Origin: an uncultured Lachnospiraceae bacterium
Lineage (GTDB): Bacteria > Bacillota > Clostridia > Lachnospirales > Lachnospiraceae
Length of the DNA: 64,000 nucleotides
Assembly: GCA_934351925.1 (NCBI GenBank)
Contig: CAKRJT010000001.1
Location: 147,037-211,036, forward strand
Direction of reading: 5' to 3'
Below the pieces are notes generated by a model. That model was not told where the DNA came from. It was given only the letters and a program-made list of their open reading frames with translations, and did not search any database. Below, piece by piece: positions 16,261 through 24,878 of the stretch (position 1 is its first letter; each line of letters begins with the position of its first letter). The position numbers and the translations under genes were made by a program.

Positions 16261-18108
16261 TTATCCCTCAAACTGGCTGTTGTAAAGCTGTGCGTAGAAA
16301 CCATTCCGGGCAAGAAGCTCCCTGTGGTTTCCCTGTTCTATGATATCGCCGTCCTTCATAACTAAAATGACATCTGCGTCCCTTATTGTCGAAAGTCTGT
16401 GTGCTATGACAAAGCTTGTTCTGCCCTTCATAAGGTTCGCCATCGCATCCTGAATGTGCTGCTCCGTTCTCGTATCCACGGAGCTTGTCGCCTCGTCCAG
16501 AATCATAATCCTGTTGTCGGCAAGTATGGCTCTGGCTATTGTGAGAAGCTGTTTCTGTCCCTGTGACACGTTGCTTGCCTCCTCGTTAAGCTCCATATCA
16601 TAGCCGCCGGGCAGTGTCCTTATAAAGTGGTCGGCATTTGCCGCCTTAGCAGCCGCGATAACCTCCTCGTCACTCGCATCAAGTCGTCCGTACCTGATGT
16701 TTTCCATGATTGTTCCCTTGAATAACCATGTATCCTGAAGCACCATTCCGAACGCCTCGCGAAGATTCCTTCTCTCAAAGTCCTTCACATTTTCACCGTC
16801 CACCTTGATACAGCCGGAGTTCACATCATAAAAGCGCATGAGAAGCTTGACCATGGTAGTCTTTCCTGCTCCCGTAGGTCCTACGATTGCCACCATGCTT
16901 CCCGGCTGTACATGACAGGTGAAATCATGGATAACAGGCTTTTCAGGGTCATAGCCGAACTTTACATGCTCGAAGTCGACCTCACCCCTGATATCGGCAA
17001 GCTTAACCGGATTTTCGGTAACTGTCTCCTCTTCCTCGTCGAGAAACTCAAATATTCTCTCCGCGGCGGCAGCCATCGACTGAAGCATGTTAAACACCTG
17101 TGCAATCTGGGTTATAGGCTGTGTAAAACTTCTTACATACTGTATGAATGCCTGAATATCACCTACCGTAATCGAACCGGCAACCGCAAGCATGCTGCCT
17201 GTCACAGCCACCGCAACATATCCCAGGTTTCCGACAAATGTCATTATAGGCTGCATAAGTCCTGACAAGAACTGTGACCTCCATGCGGACGAGTAGAGCT
17301 TTGCATTGGTCTCCTGAAAATAATTGTTTACCTTTTCCTCGCGGTTAAACGCCTTGATTATGGTGTGTCCGCTGTAGGACTCCTCTATTGTTCCGTTGAT
17401 GTCTCCTAAGTATTCCTGCTGTGCCTTGAAATACTTCTGTGAATGTTTTACGACAACGCTTATCAAAAATGCAGATATCGGAAGTATCACAAGCGCGATG
17501 AGCGTCATAAGCGGGCTTATCGTCATCATCATTATGAACACACCTATGAGTGTCGTCACCGAAGTTATGAGCGTAGTGATGCTCTGGTTAAGGCTCATTC
17601 CGAAGGTATCGACATCGTTGGTTATTCTTGAGAGCACCTCGCCAACCGTCTTAGACTCGAAATATGCCAGAGGCATTCTGTTAATCTTCTCTGAGATTTC
17701 CTTTCTCATTCTGAAGCTCAGCTTCTGCGATATTCCGCTCATTATAAAGCCCTGTATAAATGAGAACAGTGCGCTTACACAGTACAGTCCGAGAAGTATC
17801 AGCAAAATCACGCCAATCTTGTGAAAATCAATACCTGCCCCGCCTGAGACCTTAGAGACAAGACCATTAAATATCTCAGTCGTGGCTTTTGAGAGAGCCT
17901 TAGGTCCGACTATGTTAAACACAGTTCCGGCTACTGCACATATCATAACGAGAACTATAGCAATTTTATATCTTCCGATATAGGAAAGAATCTTTCTCGT
18001 CGTCCCCTTAAAGTCCTTCGCCTTCTCGCCCGGCATCATGCCGCCGTGTCCACCCGGGCCACGTCTGCCCATATTTCTGTTTTTTGAATATTCTCTATTC
18101 TCGCTCAT
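16261..18108 (-). CDS. ABC exporter subunit (membrane + ATPase), canonical-site partner
   Basis: A 615-residue half-transporter with six membrane helices (residues about 45-340) and a C-terminal nucleotide-binding domain. Walker A is GPTGAGKTTMV, the signature is the degenerate NVSQGQKQL instead of LSGGQ, and Walker B is RIMILDEATSSVD with the catalytic Glu present. It starts three bases after the stop of the 717-residue partner gene. In heterodimeric exporters one site is degenerate; here this subunit has an intact Walker B but a variant signature, and its partner is the reverse. The likely role is export of drugs, lipids or peptides. The Gly/Met/Arg-rich first 30 residues are unusual and probably cytoplasmic. 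Confidence 0.9.
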   Translation of the reverse strand: MSENREYSKNRNMGRRGPGGHGGMMPGEKAKDFKGTTRKILSYIGRYKIAIVLVMICAVAGTVFNIVGPKALSKATTEIFNGLVSKVSGGAGIDFHKIGVILLILLGLYCVSALFSFIQGFIMSGISQKLSFRMRKEISEKINRMPLAYFESKTVGEVLSRITNDVDTFGMSLNQSITTLITSVTTLIGVFIMMMTISPLMTLIALVILPISAFLISVVVKHSQKYFKAQQEYLGDINGTIEESYSGHTIIKAFNREEKVNNYFQETNAKLYSSAWRSQFLSGLMQPIMTFVGNLGYVAVAVTGSMLAVAGSITVGDIQAFIQYVRSFTQPITQIAQVFNMLQSMAAAAERIFEFLDEEEETVTENPVKLADIRGEVDFEHVKFGYDPEKPVIHDFTCHVQPGSMVAIVGPTGAGKTTMVKLLMRFYDVNSGCIKVDGENVKDFERRNLREAFGMVLQDTWLFKGTIMENIRYGRLDASDEEVIAAAKAANADHFIRTLPGGYDMELNEEASNVSQGQKQLLTIARAILADNRIMILDEATSSVDTRTEQHIQDAMANLMKGRTSFVIAHRLSTIRDADVILVMKDGDIIEQGNHRELLARNGFYAQLYNSQFEG

Positions 18109-18111
18109 CTT

Positions 18112-20265
18112 TTACGCCTCCTCTCCTGCAAGCTCCGCCTCGGAAAGCTGGGATTTTGCAATTTCAAGATATTCAGGACAGTTCTTTAAAAGCTCCTTAT
18201 GAGTTCCCATTCCGGCAACCCTGCCTTCATTCAGAAGGATAATCTGGTCTGCGTTCATAATGGTTGAAATTCTCTGAGCCACAATAATCACGGAAGCATC
18301 CTTGGTTCTTGCCGAAAGTGCCTTTCTCAGTGCCGCGTCAGTCTTAAAGTCGAGTGCCGAGAAGCTGTCGTCAAACACATACACCTTCGGCTTTATGGCT
18401 ATCGCTCTCGCGATTGAGAGACGCTGCTTCTGACCTCCAGACACATTGGTTCCACCCTGTGCGATGGAGTCCTCATAAGCGTCCTTCTTGCCCTCTATAA
18501 ACTCCGTCGCCTGTGCAATCTCTGCCGCTTCCTTCATATCCTCGTCGGTCACAAGATCTCCGCCGTACTTGATGTTGCTCTCTATGGTTCCAGAGAAGAG
18601 AACTCCCTTTTGAGGTACAAGTCCTATATGGCTTCTAAGTTCCTTCTGTGACATGTCTCTTATATCCACACCGTCAAGCGTGATACTTCCCTCGGTGACA
18701 TCATAAAATCTGTCGAGAAGATTTACGACCGTAGATTTTCCGCAGCCCGTGCTGCCGATAATCGCCGTAGTCTTTCCCGGCTCCGCCTTGAAACTCAGGT
18801 TAGATATCGCATTCTCACTTCCACCGTCAAATCTGAAGGATACATTCTTAAACTCTACAACACCCTTGCAGTCTGCAAGCTTCTTATCCACATCGGCGGC
18901 ATCAGCCTTATCCTTGATTGTCTCCTCGGTGTTTAACACCTCCTCGATACGCTCGGCTGCCACGCCGGCTCTCGGGAGCATGACGGATATCATCGTAATC
19001 ATCAGGAATGCCATGACAATCTGCATTGTGTAGGTTATGAACGCCATCATGTCACCTACCTGCATGCGTCCGATATCAATTCCCTTCGCGCCCATCCACA
19101 CGATGAGCACCGTTATCGCATTCATAATGAGCATCATCGCAGGCATCATTATCGACATTACACGGTTGGTGAAGAGCTGTGTTGACATGAGCTCCCTGTT
19201 CGCCTTGTCGAATCTCTCCTCCTCGTGTTTTTCCCTGCTGAACGCCCTTATAACCATGGTTCCTGTAAGTATCTCTCGTGATACCAGATTTACGCGGTCG
19301 ACAAGACTCTGCATCCTCTTAAACTTAGGCATAGCCACGACCATGAGCACAAGCACAAGTGAAAGCACCGCGCCCACGGCAACGCCGATTATCCAGCCCA
19401 TTCCGGTATCTGTTCCCATAACCTTTATGATACCGCCTATTCCTATGATAGGCGCATAAAGCACGATTCTAAGCATCATTACCGATACCTGCTGAACCTG
19501 CTGCACATCGTTGGTGCTTCGCGTTATGAGAGATGCCGTTGAAAACTTGTTTATGTCCGAATTCGAAAATCCAATTACCTTCGTAAAAAGCTTCTCTCTG
19601 AGGTCTCTGCCTATAGCCGCCGCAGTTCTAGCTCCGATAAAGCCCACTCCTATAGCCGCCGCGACCATTAGAAGTGTCATGGCAAGCATCTTGGCTCCCG
19701 TCACCAGAAGATAACTCCTCTGGATTGCATTGAGGTCATAGCCGAGAAGTGTGTACTCGCTCTTTACAAGCTCCACTGCCATCTGCGACTTCATGGACGA
19801 AGCCATATCGCCCATCGCTGCCTCGACCTGTCCTGTCACTGCCGACAGAGCCTCCTTTGTCACGAGTCCTGCCCTGAAGCCGTCAACTAAATCACCCACA
19901 CTGTACTGCCCCGATGTCTCAACCGAGTACACCATGCCCGCCGCAGTGAGCAATGTGTCATTGAGCTTATCAAGCTCCTTCGACGATAGATTTTTTCTGA
20001 CATACAGCTCACCGTCCGCCTCGTAACATTCATCCATGTACGAGATTTCATCTTCGCTCATGAAAAGCTTCAATGCTTCATACGTCTGTGCAGTGTACTT
20101 CTCTGCCGCCGCGCCCTCAATACCGCTCTGCTGTATTCCGACATCGACGATATCGGAGGTATAAGACGGAAGCGAGAGATCGCAGTACGCCTGGACAACC
20201 AGAAGCAGCAGTATAGCAAGCACAGCAAGCTTGTGGTCAGCCAGATACTTAATCAATTTTCCCAT
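18112..20265 (-). CDS. ABC exporter subunit with large loop after the first helix, degenerate Walker B
   Basis: A 717-residue half-transporter, the heterodimer partner of the following gene. After the first membrane helix (residues about 12-30) there is an inserted region of roughly 130 residues, mostly helical and rich in Glu, Tyr and Ser. It sits between helices 1 and 2 and is therefore likely extracellular. The ATPase domain has Walker A GSTGCGKSTVV and a good signature NVSGGQKQRLS, but Walker B reads VYVFDDSFSALD, with Asp replacing the catalytic Glu. The complementary defects of the two subunits are typical of asymmetric exporters. The insertion is a recurrent but unexplained feature of such clostridial subunits. 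Confidence 0.9.
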   Translation of the reverse strand: MGKLIKYLADHKLAVLAILLLLVVQAYCDLSLPSYTSDIVDVGIQQSGIEGAAAEKYTAQTYEALKLFMSEDEISYMDECYEADGELYVRKNLSSKELDKLNDTLLTAAGMVYSVETSGQYSVGDLVDGFRAGLVTKEALSAVTGQVEAAMGDMASSMKSQMAVELVKSEYTLLGYDLNAIQRSYLLVTGAKMLAMTLLMVAAAIGVGFIGARTAAAIGRDLREKLFTKVIGFSNSDINKFSTASLITRSTNDVQQVQQVSVMMLRIVLYAPIIGIGGIIKVMGTDTGMGWIIGVAVGAVLSLVLVLMVVAMPKFKRMQSLVDRVNLVSREILTGTMVIRAFSREKHEEERFDKANRELMSTQLFTNRVMSIMMPAMMLIMNAITVLIVWMGAKGIDIGRMQVGDMMAFITYTMQIVMAFLMITMISVMLPRAGVAAERIEEVLNTEETIKDKADAADVDKKLADCKGVVEFKNVSFRFDGGSENAISNLSFKAEPGKTTAIIGSTGCGKSTVVNLLDRFYDVTEGSITLDGVDIRDMSQKELRSHIGLVPQKGVLFSGTIESNIKYGGDLVTDEDMKEAAEIAQATEFIEGKKDAYEDSIAQGGTNVSGGQKQRLSIARAIAIKPKVYVFDDSFSALDFKTDAALRKALSARTKDASVIIVAQRISTIMNADQIILLNEGRVAGMGTHKELLKNCPEYLEIAKSQLSEAELAGEEA

Positions 20266-20463
20266 AATTTCCTCATTTCCAACAGTACATCATCTATAAT
20301 ATTCAGTTGCGGTCAAAAGTCCGCACCATTACTTTTATAATATAATGTACATGATGATTTTTTTGCTGTTTACAAGCAATAATGCCACCCGGAAATACCT
20401 AAGTCAACAGACTTTATGAAAAGTTAATATAACCTTTATAAGATTTCACTTTTGCACAAAAAA

Positions 20464-20495
20464 GCTGCCGCACAGAAGACCTCTGCTGCGGCAGC
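20464..20495 (-). terminator. Terminator of the PadR/DUF4097 operon
   Basis: GCTGCCGCA/TGCGGCAGC is a strong stem followed by TTTTTT on the minus strand, about 20 bases after the DUF4097 stop. Confidence 0.85.
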
Positions 20496-20517
20496 CACGC
20501 TGGGACAGGGACCAGAC

Positions 20518-22137
20518 TTATTCTTTTTTTCCAAAATCATATACCTTGACCGAACCGCTCACGGAGCTTGATGTTATCCGTGCCTGCCCGTCACCGAACA
20601 CTGCATGCCTGTCGGACTTGGCAAATCCGAAGCGCATCGTATTCTTTTCATCGTAGTTATCCCATACAACATGCTTATCCGTCATAAGCTTCAGGGAGCC
20701 ACTCATGCCTGAACACTTTATGTCGATTCCGATATCGGATAAGAGTTTAATCTCTATTCCGCCTGAAACCGTGTTCACCTTGCCTGAACATGCTTCAATC
20801 ACAGCTACATTGACCGAACCGCTCACCGTCTCAGCGCTGAAGCTTTCACCGGCAACTACCGCATTCACGCTTCCGCTCACAGAGCTGAACTCCTGTTCCT
20901 TCGCATATAACTGTGCAACTGTCCTGATTTGACCGCTCACTGCGTTAAGCTTCAGCTTATCGGCATGTATATCATGCTGTACCTTTATGGAACCGCTCAC
21001 TGTTGAGAGCCTGCACTCCTCAGCAGTGATGTCACCGTCTACATATATGCCGCCGCTCACCGTTGAAAGCCTGCAGCTCTCAGCTTTGATATCACTCTGT
21101 ATATATATTCCGCCGCTCACTGTTGAAACATTCAACTTCTCAAACCGTGCCGGAACAGTGACAAAATATGTGAGCGGTCCATTTACCGGATTATAAATAA
21201 AGGAAACAGCTTTGTTCTTATTCTCCTGCTTAACCTTAAGTATACCATCCTCAACTGAAATAATCGAATTCATATACATCTTTTCCTTCTTTGTAAGCGG
21301 TCTTGAAAGAATGATTGTGATTGCATCCGTGTCCGCCTGTACAAGCTCCACATTAGGCTCGACCACACTCATCTCAAGCCCTCTGAGTCCGGTATAGCTG
21401 CACACCATAAGCGGATTCACGATGTCCAAAGCTGTATTTCCGGCTGTACCGGCGTTCATATTGCTATCGTTCACATTACTGTTTATGGTATTGCTATTGT
21501 TAATGTCGCTATTGATGACATTACTATTGTTATTATTGACATTGTTACTAATATTGTCTTTATTAAAATCAACGTCTGCGCACTCTTCGGCTTCGACATT
21601 GTCAAACTCTGCAGCCCTGTCACAGGTATGTTCCGCACCTTCATTGCTGTTATCTGCGGTGTTATCATCGGCGGCGTTCTCTGTCATATCATTCGACATA
21701 TCCGACATCACCTCGCTGAGCTTGTCGGAAATGACCTCACTGAGCCTGCTTATCGCAGAATCTGCGCTTTTAGCCGCCTTGATTGCAGCCTTTCCTGCAG
21801 CTATTCCTGCCTTTCCTGCCATCTTACCTGCCTCATTTACCAGCTTGCCAAGGTCACCCGCAAGCTTGCTGAAATCATCCTTATAATCTGAGGTTTCACT
21901 TGATGAATCCGTTCTCCCGGATGCTTTTTCATCACTGTTCTTCTTAAACTCCTCAGGTATATCCCTTATAAAATCCTCAACACTACCTAACTCCTCGCAC
22001 ACCGACTCTTCGCTTCTGCCGTCGGCTGCCGCCTCATCGAAATGTCTCCTGTAATCCCCGATAATATCCAGTGCAAAGTCCTCGTCATAAGCCTTAAGTG
22101 CATTTGCAAGTTCTTCCATATATTCTGCTCTTGTCAT
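20518..22137 (-). CDS. DUF1700 (HAAS) - DUF4097 beta-repeat protein
   Basis: A 539-residue protein in three parts. Residues 1-65 are a DUF1700/HAAS helical domain (starting MTRAEYMEELANALKAYDED), a module usually encoded beside PadR regulators. Residues 66-230 are a low-complexity linker: an Ala/Lys/Ser helix, then an Asn-rich stretch at 192-229. Residues 245-539 are a DUF4097 putative adhesin-like beta-helix, with a repeated core of the form LSTVSGGIYV about every 20 residues (at least seven copies). No signal peptide or membrane segment is seen, so it may be cytoplasmic or stress-sensing despite the adhesin label. PadR lies 18 bases upstream, with the GGAGAA ribosome site in the gap. Confidence 0.85.
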   Translation of the reverse strand: MTRAEYMEELANALKAYDEDFALDIIGDYRRHFDEAAADGRSEESVCEELGSVEDFIRDIPEEFKKNSDEKASGRTDSSSETSDYKDDFSKLAGDLGKLVNEAGKMAGKAGIAAGKAAIKAAKSADSAISRLSEVISDKLSEVMSDMSNDMTENAADDNTADNSNEGAEHTCDRAAEFDNVEAEECADVDFNKDNISNNVNNNNSNVINSDINNSNTINSNVNDSNMNAGTAGNTALDIVNPLMVCSYTGLRGLEMSVVEPNVELVQADTDAITIILSRPLTKKEKMYMNSIISVEDGILKVKQENKNKAVSFIYNPVNGPLTYFVTVPARFEKLNVSTVSGGIYIQSDIKAESCRLSTVSGGIYVDGDITAEECRLSTVSGSIKVQHDIHADKLKLNAVSGQIRTVAQLYAKEQEFSSVSGSVNAVVAGESFSAETVSGSVNVAVIEACSGKVNTVSGGIEIKLLSDIGIDIKCSGMSGSLKLMTDKHVVWDNYDEKNTMRFGFAKSDRHAVFGDGQARITSSSVSGSVKVYDFGKKE

Positions 22138-22155
22138 GGTATTCTCCTCCCTCTC

Positions 22156-22464
22156 CTACTCACCTATAAACTTGTCGACAATCTTTATAAACTGCTGCCA
22201 GTCATTCTTCTGGCTGGTCAGGCTCTCTATTCCCTTATCCGTCAGGTGGTAATACTTTCTCGCCGGACCCGACTCCGACTCCACCAGATATGTCTCCACA
22301 CAATCATCGTCCTTGAGCCTCTTAAGTATCAGATACAGCGTCCCCGGTGCGATGGACATCTCCTCCGACAAACTCTCCGTGAGCTCATATCCATACCTGT
22401 CACCCCGATTCAACATCGAGAGAACACACAGTTCCAAAACACCCTTCTTCATCTGCGTATTCAT
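22156..22464 (-). CDS. PadR-family transcriptional regulator
   Basis: A 102-residue protein with the classic short PadR fold: N-terminal winged helix (MKKGVLELCVLSMLNRGDRY, then ELTESLSEEMSIAPGTLYLI) with the wing SGPARKYYHLTDKGIESL, and a C-terminal dimerisation helix. The start ATG 22464 has a GGAAGGGAG site and keeps the PadR consensus; an open extension upstream has none. PadR repressors usually control their own operon and nearby stress or export genes. Here the operon continues into the DUF1700/DUF4097 gene, and an ABC exporter pair follows after a terminator, so those are its likeliest targets. Confidence 0.88.
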   Translation of the reverse strand: MNTQMKKGVLELCVLSMLNRGDRYGYELTESLSEEMSIAPGTLYLILKRLKDDDCVETYLVESESGPARKYYHLTDKGIESLTSQKNDWQQFIKIVDKFIGE

Positions 22465-22648
22465 GTAAACACTCCCTTCCTTATGAATAAAATACTCAGG
22501 CGGCTGTAAACGCCCCTCATTGTAAAAACAGGCTTCACAGCGCCTCATTTATTTTGTAACCGTATGTATAATATCACAAGCTATTCTATATTGCAATATA
22601 CTATTTAAAAAATAATAATTTATATTATTTAATATTTGTCAATGAAAA

Positions 22649-22735
22649 ATGGGAAATTATGAAGATGTTTACCGTTTAAGAGCTTGTTGGCATGAACCAA
22701 GCGGTAATATTCGCGTTAAATCAAAGAAAAAATAA
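22649..22735 (+). other. Short open frame, possible gene remnant
   Basis: A 28-codon frame (MGNYEDVYRLRACWHEPSGN, then a basic IRVKSKKK tail) in an otherwise AT-rich gap of about 575 bases. The basic, Trp-containing sequence looks protein-like, but there is no clear ribosome site and no family recognised. It may be a decayed mobile-element piece. The rest of the gap holds only two hairpins. Confidence 0.2.
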
Positions 22736-22816
22736 CAATAATTACCGCTCACAATTAACAACATTAATTTTAGGTGGTATTATACAGCTAAAAATAGAGA
22801 AATCAAACATTATTTT

Positions 22817-22851
22817 ACCGCCTCGATATGGCAATAGAGCTGTCAGGCGGT
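22817..22851 (+). terminator. Intrinsic terminator-like hairpin
   Basis: ACCGCCT/AGGCGGT followed by CTTTCTT on the plus strand. No intact plus-strand gene precedes it; the short open frame nearby may be what remains of one. Confidence 0.5.
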
Positions 22852-22929
22852 CTTTCTTATAAAATTAAGAAAGATTTTTTTCTTTGCGTAAGTCTCCACC
22901 AGCCAAGAGGTCGCCTAAGCGACATAATA

Positions 22930-22968
22930 AAAGTCCACACGCACCTATACATGATGCATGTGGACTTT
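22930..22968 (-). terminator. Probable terminator of tyrS
   Basis: AAAGTCCACA/TGTGGACTTT forms a 10-bp stem with the T-rich arm at the minus-strand 3' side, about 70 bases past the tyrS stop. Confidence 0.7.
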
Positions 22969-23040
22969 CAATAACAAAAAAAGCCATTATTGCCTGTCTG
23001 CAAAAGCCAAAATAAAATATCCCTTTAGCGCTCGCAGCCG

Positions 23041-24261
23041 CTATTTAAGCACTGCCTTCTTGAAGTTCTTCTTTCCTCTTCTTAAGACAATTCCGTCGCC
23101 GAAATCAGCTTTGGTGAACTTCGTGTCAAGTGTCGCCTTCTCTTCGTTGGCAGTCACACCGCCCTGCTCAACATTACGTCTTGCATCGCCGCGGGACTGG
23201 CACAGCCCTGCCTTAACAAGAAGCGTCTGGATATCAACAAAGCCGTCCCTGAAATCAGCGTCCTCAATCTCAACGGCAGGCATGTTGGATGAATCGCCTG
23301 AGCCGCCGAATATTGCTGCTGCGCTTGCCTTTGCCTTTTCTGCTTCCTCCTCGCCGTGAACAAGCTTGGTGAGCTCGTATGCGAGAATTGTCTTTGCCTC
23401 ATTTAACCGGCTGCCCTCCCAGCTCTCCATCTTCTCAATCTCCTCAAGAGGGATGAAGGTGAGCATCTTGATACACTTCATTACATCGGCATCATCCACA
23501 TTTCTCCAGTACTGGTAGAAATCGTAAGGAGATGTCTTATCAGGGTCAAGCCATACTGCATTTCCGGCTGTCTTGCCCATCTTCTTTCCATTTGAGTCGG
23601 TCAGAAGTGTGATTGTCATGGCATGGGCGTCCTTGCCAAGCTTACGGCGGATAAGCTCTGTTCCGCCAAGCATGTTGCTCCACTGGTCATCGCCGCCGAA
23701 CTCCATGTTACAGCCGTACTTCTGGTATAACATATAGAAATCGTAGCTCTGCATTATCATATAGTTGAACTCTAAGAAGGAAAGTCCCTTCTCCATTCTC
23801 TGCTTGTAGCACTCAGCACGGAGCATATTGTTAACGCTGAAGCAGGCACCGACCTCGCGCAGTAACTCAACATAGTTGAGATTTAAAAGCCAGTCTGCAT
23901 TATTGACCATGAGTGCCTTTCCCTCGCCAAAATCAATGAATCTCTCCATCTGTCTCTTGAAACATTCTGCATTGTGCTCAATATCTTCCTTCGTGAGCAT
24001 TTTACGCATATCGGTTCTTCCCGAAGGATCGCCAATCATGGTTGTACCACCGCCAATCAGTGCGATTGGCTTGTTGCCTGCCATCTGCAGACGCTTCATA
24101 AGTGTGAGCGCCATGAAATGACCTGCCGTCAGGGAGTCAGCCGTACAGTCAAAGCCGATATAGAATGTAGCCTTTCCCTCGTTGATCATCTTGCTGATTT
24201 CCTCTTCATTTGTCACCTGTGCAATAAGGCCTCTCGCCTTAAGCTCCTCATAAATACCCAT
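23041..24261 (-). CDS. tyrS: Tyrosyl-tRNA synthetase
   Basis: A 406-residue class Ic synthetase that charges tRNA-Tyr. The N-terminal Rossmann domain begins with YIGFDCTADSLTAGHFMALT (the HIGH-type motif). The KMSKS loop appears as KKMGKTAGNA, and the C-terminal S4 RNA-binding domain includes SRGDARRNVEQGGV. Length and motifs match the bacterial TyrRS group. It is monocistronic, with its own promoter, a tyrosine T-box leader and a terminator, so expression should respond to uncharged tRNA-Tyr. Confidence 0.96.
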   Translation of the reverse strand: MGIYEELKARGLIAQVTNEEEISKMINEGKATFYIGFDCTADSLTAGHFMALTLMKRLQMAGNKPIALIGGGTTMIGDPSGRTDMRKMLTKEDIEHNAECFKRQMERFIDFGEGKALMVNNADWLLNLNYVELLREVGACFSVNNMLRAECYKQRMEKGLSFLEFNYMIMQSYDFYMLYQKYGCNMEFGGDDQWSNMLGGTELIRRKLGKDAHAMTITLLTDSNGKKMGKTAGNAVWLDPDKTSPYDFYQYWRNVDDADVMKCIKMLTFIPLEEIEKMESWEGSRLNEAKTILAYELTKLVHGEEEAEKAKASAAAIFGGSGDSSNMPAVEIEDADFRDGFVDIQTLLVKAGLCQSRGDARRNVEQGGVTANEEKATLDTKFTKADFGDGIVLRRGKKNFKKAVLK

Positions 24262-24327
24262 TTTTTATCCTTTCCGTGCCAATCCCAGCGGCAGCACTCA
24301 CAAAATTATACGCACTGTCTGTAGAAT

Positions 24328-24612
24328 AAAAAAATCCTTACAGCAGTGACCACTACTGTAAGGACGTGTATGAACGTGTTACCACCTTACTTCACACCGG
24401 ACTCGCGTCTGATGCCTCATCAGGTACAGTTATGAAACGATACCCTCACACTATAACGGGTGTACCCGTTGCAGCCTACTATAATTAATTCGGTGCAAAG
24501 CTCCGGGATGTATTCAACATTCCTTAACCTGTGCGCCTCTCACCTGCCGGCAGCTCTCTGTAGGTTCCCAGAATGTCTACTCTTTCCCTTCATTGCCTTT
24601 CTATATAACAAT
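24328..24612 (-). promoter_or_regulatory. T-box riboswitch (tyrosine) in the tyrS leader
   Basis: Reading the minus strand, the leader has a long stem I with a specifier-loop sequence GAATACATC carrying UAC (Tyr). The T-box motif AAGGTGGTAACACG follows at 24375-24388, and then a terminator (TCCTTACAG/CTGTAAGGA plus a run of seven T). Uncharged tRNA-Tyr should pair at the specifier and T-box and favour antitermination. Confidence 0.92.
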
Positions 24613-24618
24613 ACAGAT

Positions 24619-24647
24619 ATAATAAATAACAAAACTTGAAATGTCAA
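24619..24647 (-). promoter_or_regulatory. Promoter of the tyrS T-box leader
   Basis: TTGACA, a 17-base spacer and TATTAT on the minus strand place the transcript start a few bases before the T-box stem I. Confidence 0.75.
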
Positions 24648-24682
24648 GATGTATTTTTTATCATAATAATTGACCAAAAACA

Positions 24683-24861
24683 AAAATGCCATTCACATAT
24701 CTTCACGATGTGAATAGCATTTTGAAACATATTAATCCCCATGTCACTGCTTTTGCAGTGACTCAAATAGTAATGAAAAACGTGCTTTTTACGTTTTTCT
24801 TGTGTGAAATTGTAATACATCTTAGGCAATGTTTTTTATTGTCTTAGATGTATTTTTCACA
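24683..24861. other. Cluster of four consecutive hairpins
   Basis: Four inverted repeats fill this 180-base gap. They are AAAATGC...ATTCACAT/ATGTGAAT...GCATTTT (24683-24723), GTCACTGC/GCAGTGAC (24743-24762), GAAAAACGT/ACGTTTTTC (24775-24799), and a long imperfect stem whose arms hold TGTGAAA and AATACATCT (24803-24861). The first, read on the minus strand, ends in a T-run and can terminate the long operon upstream. The other three are unexplained. Confidence 0.6.
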
Positions 24862-24878
24862 CTATTCTAAATATATAT

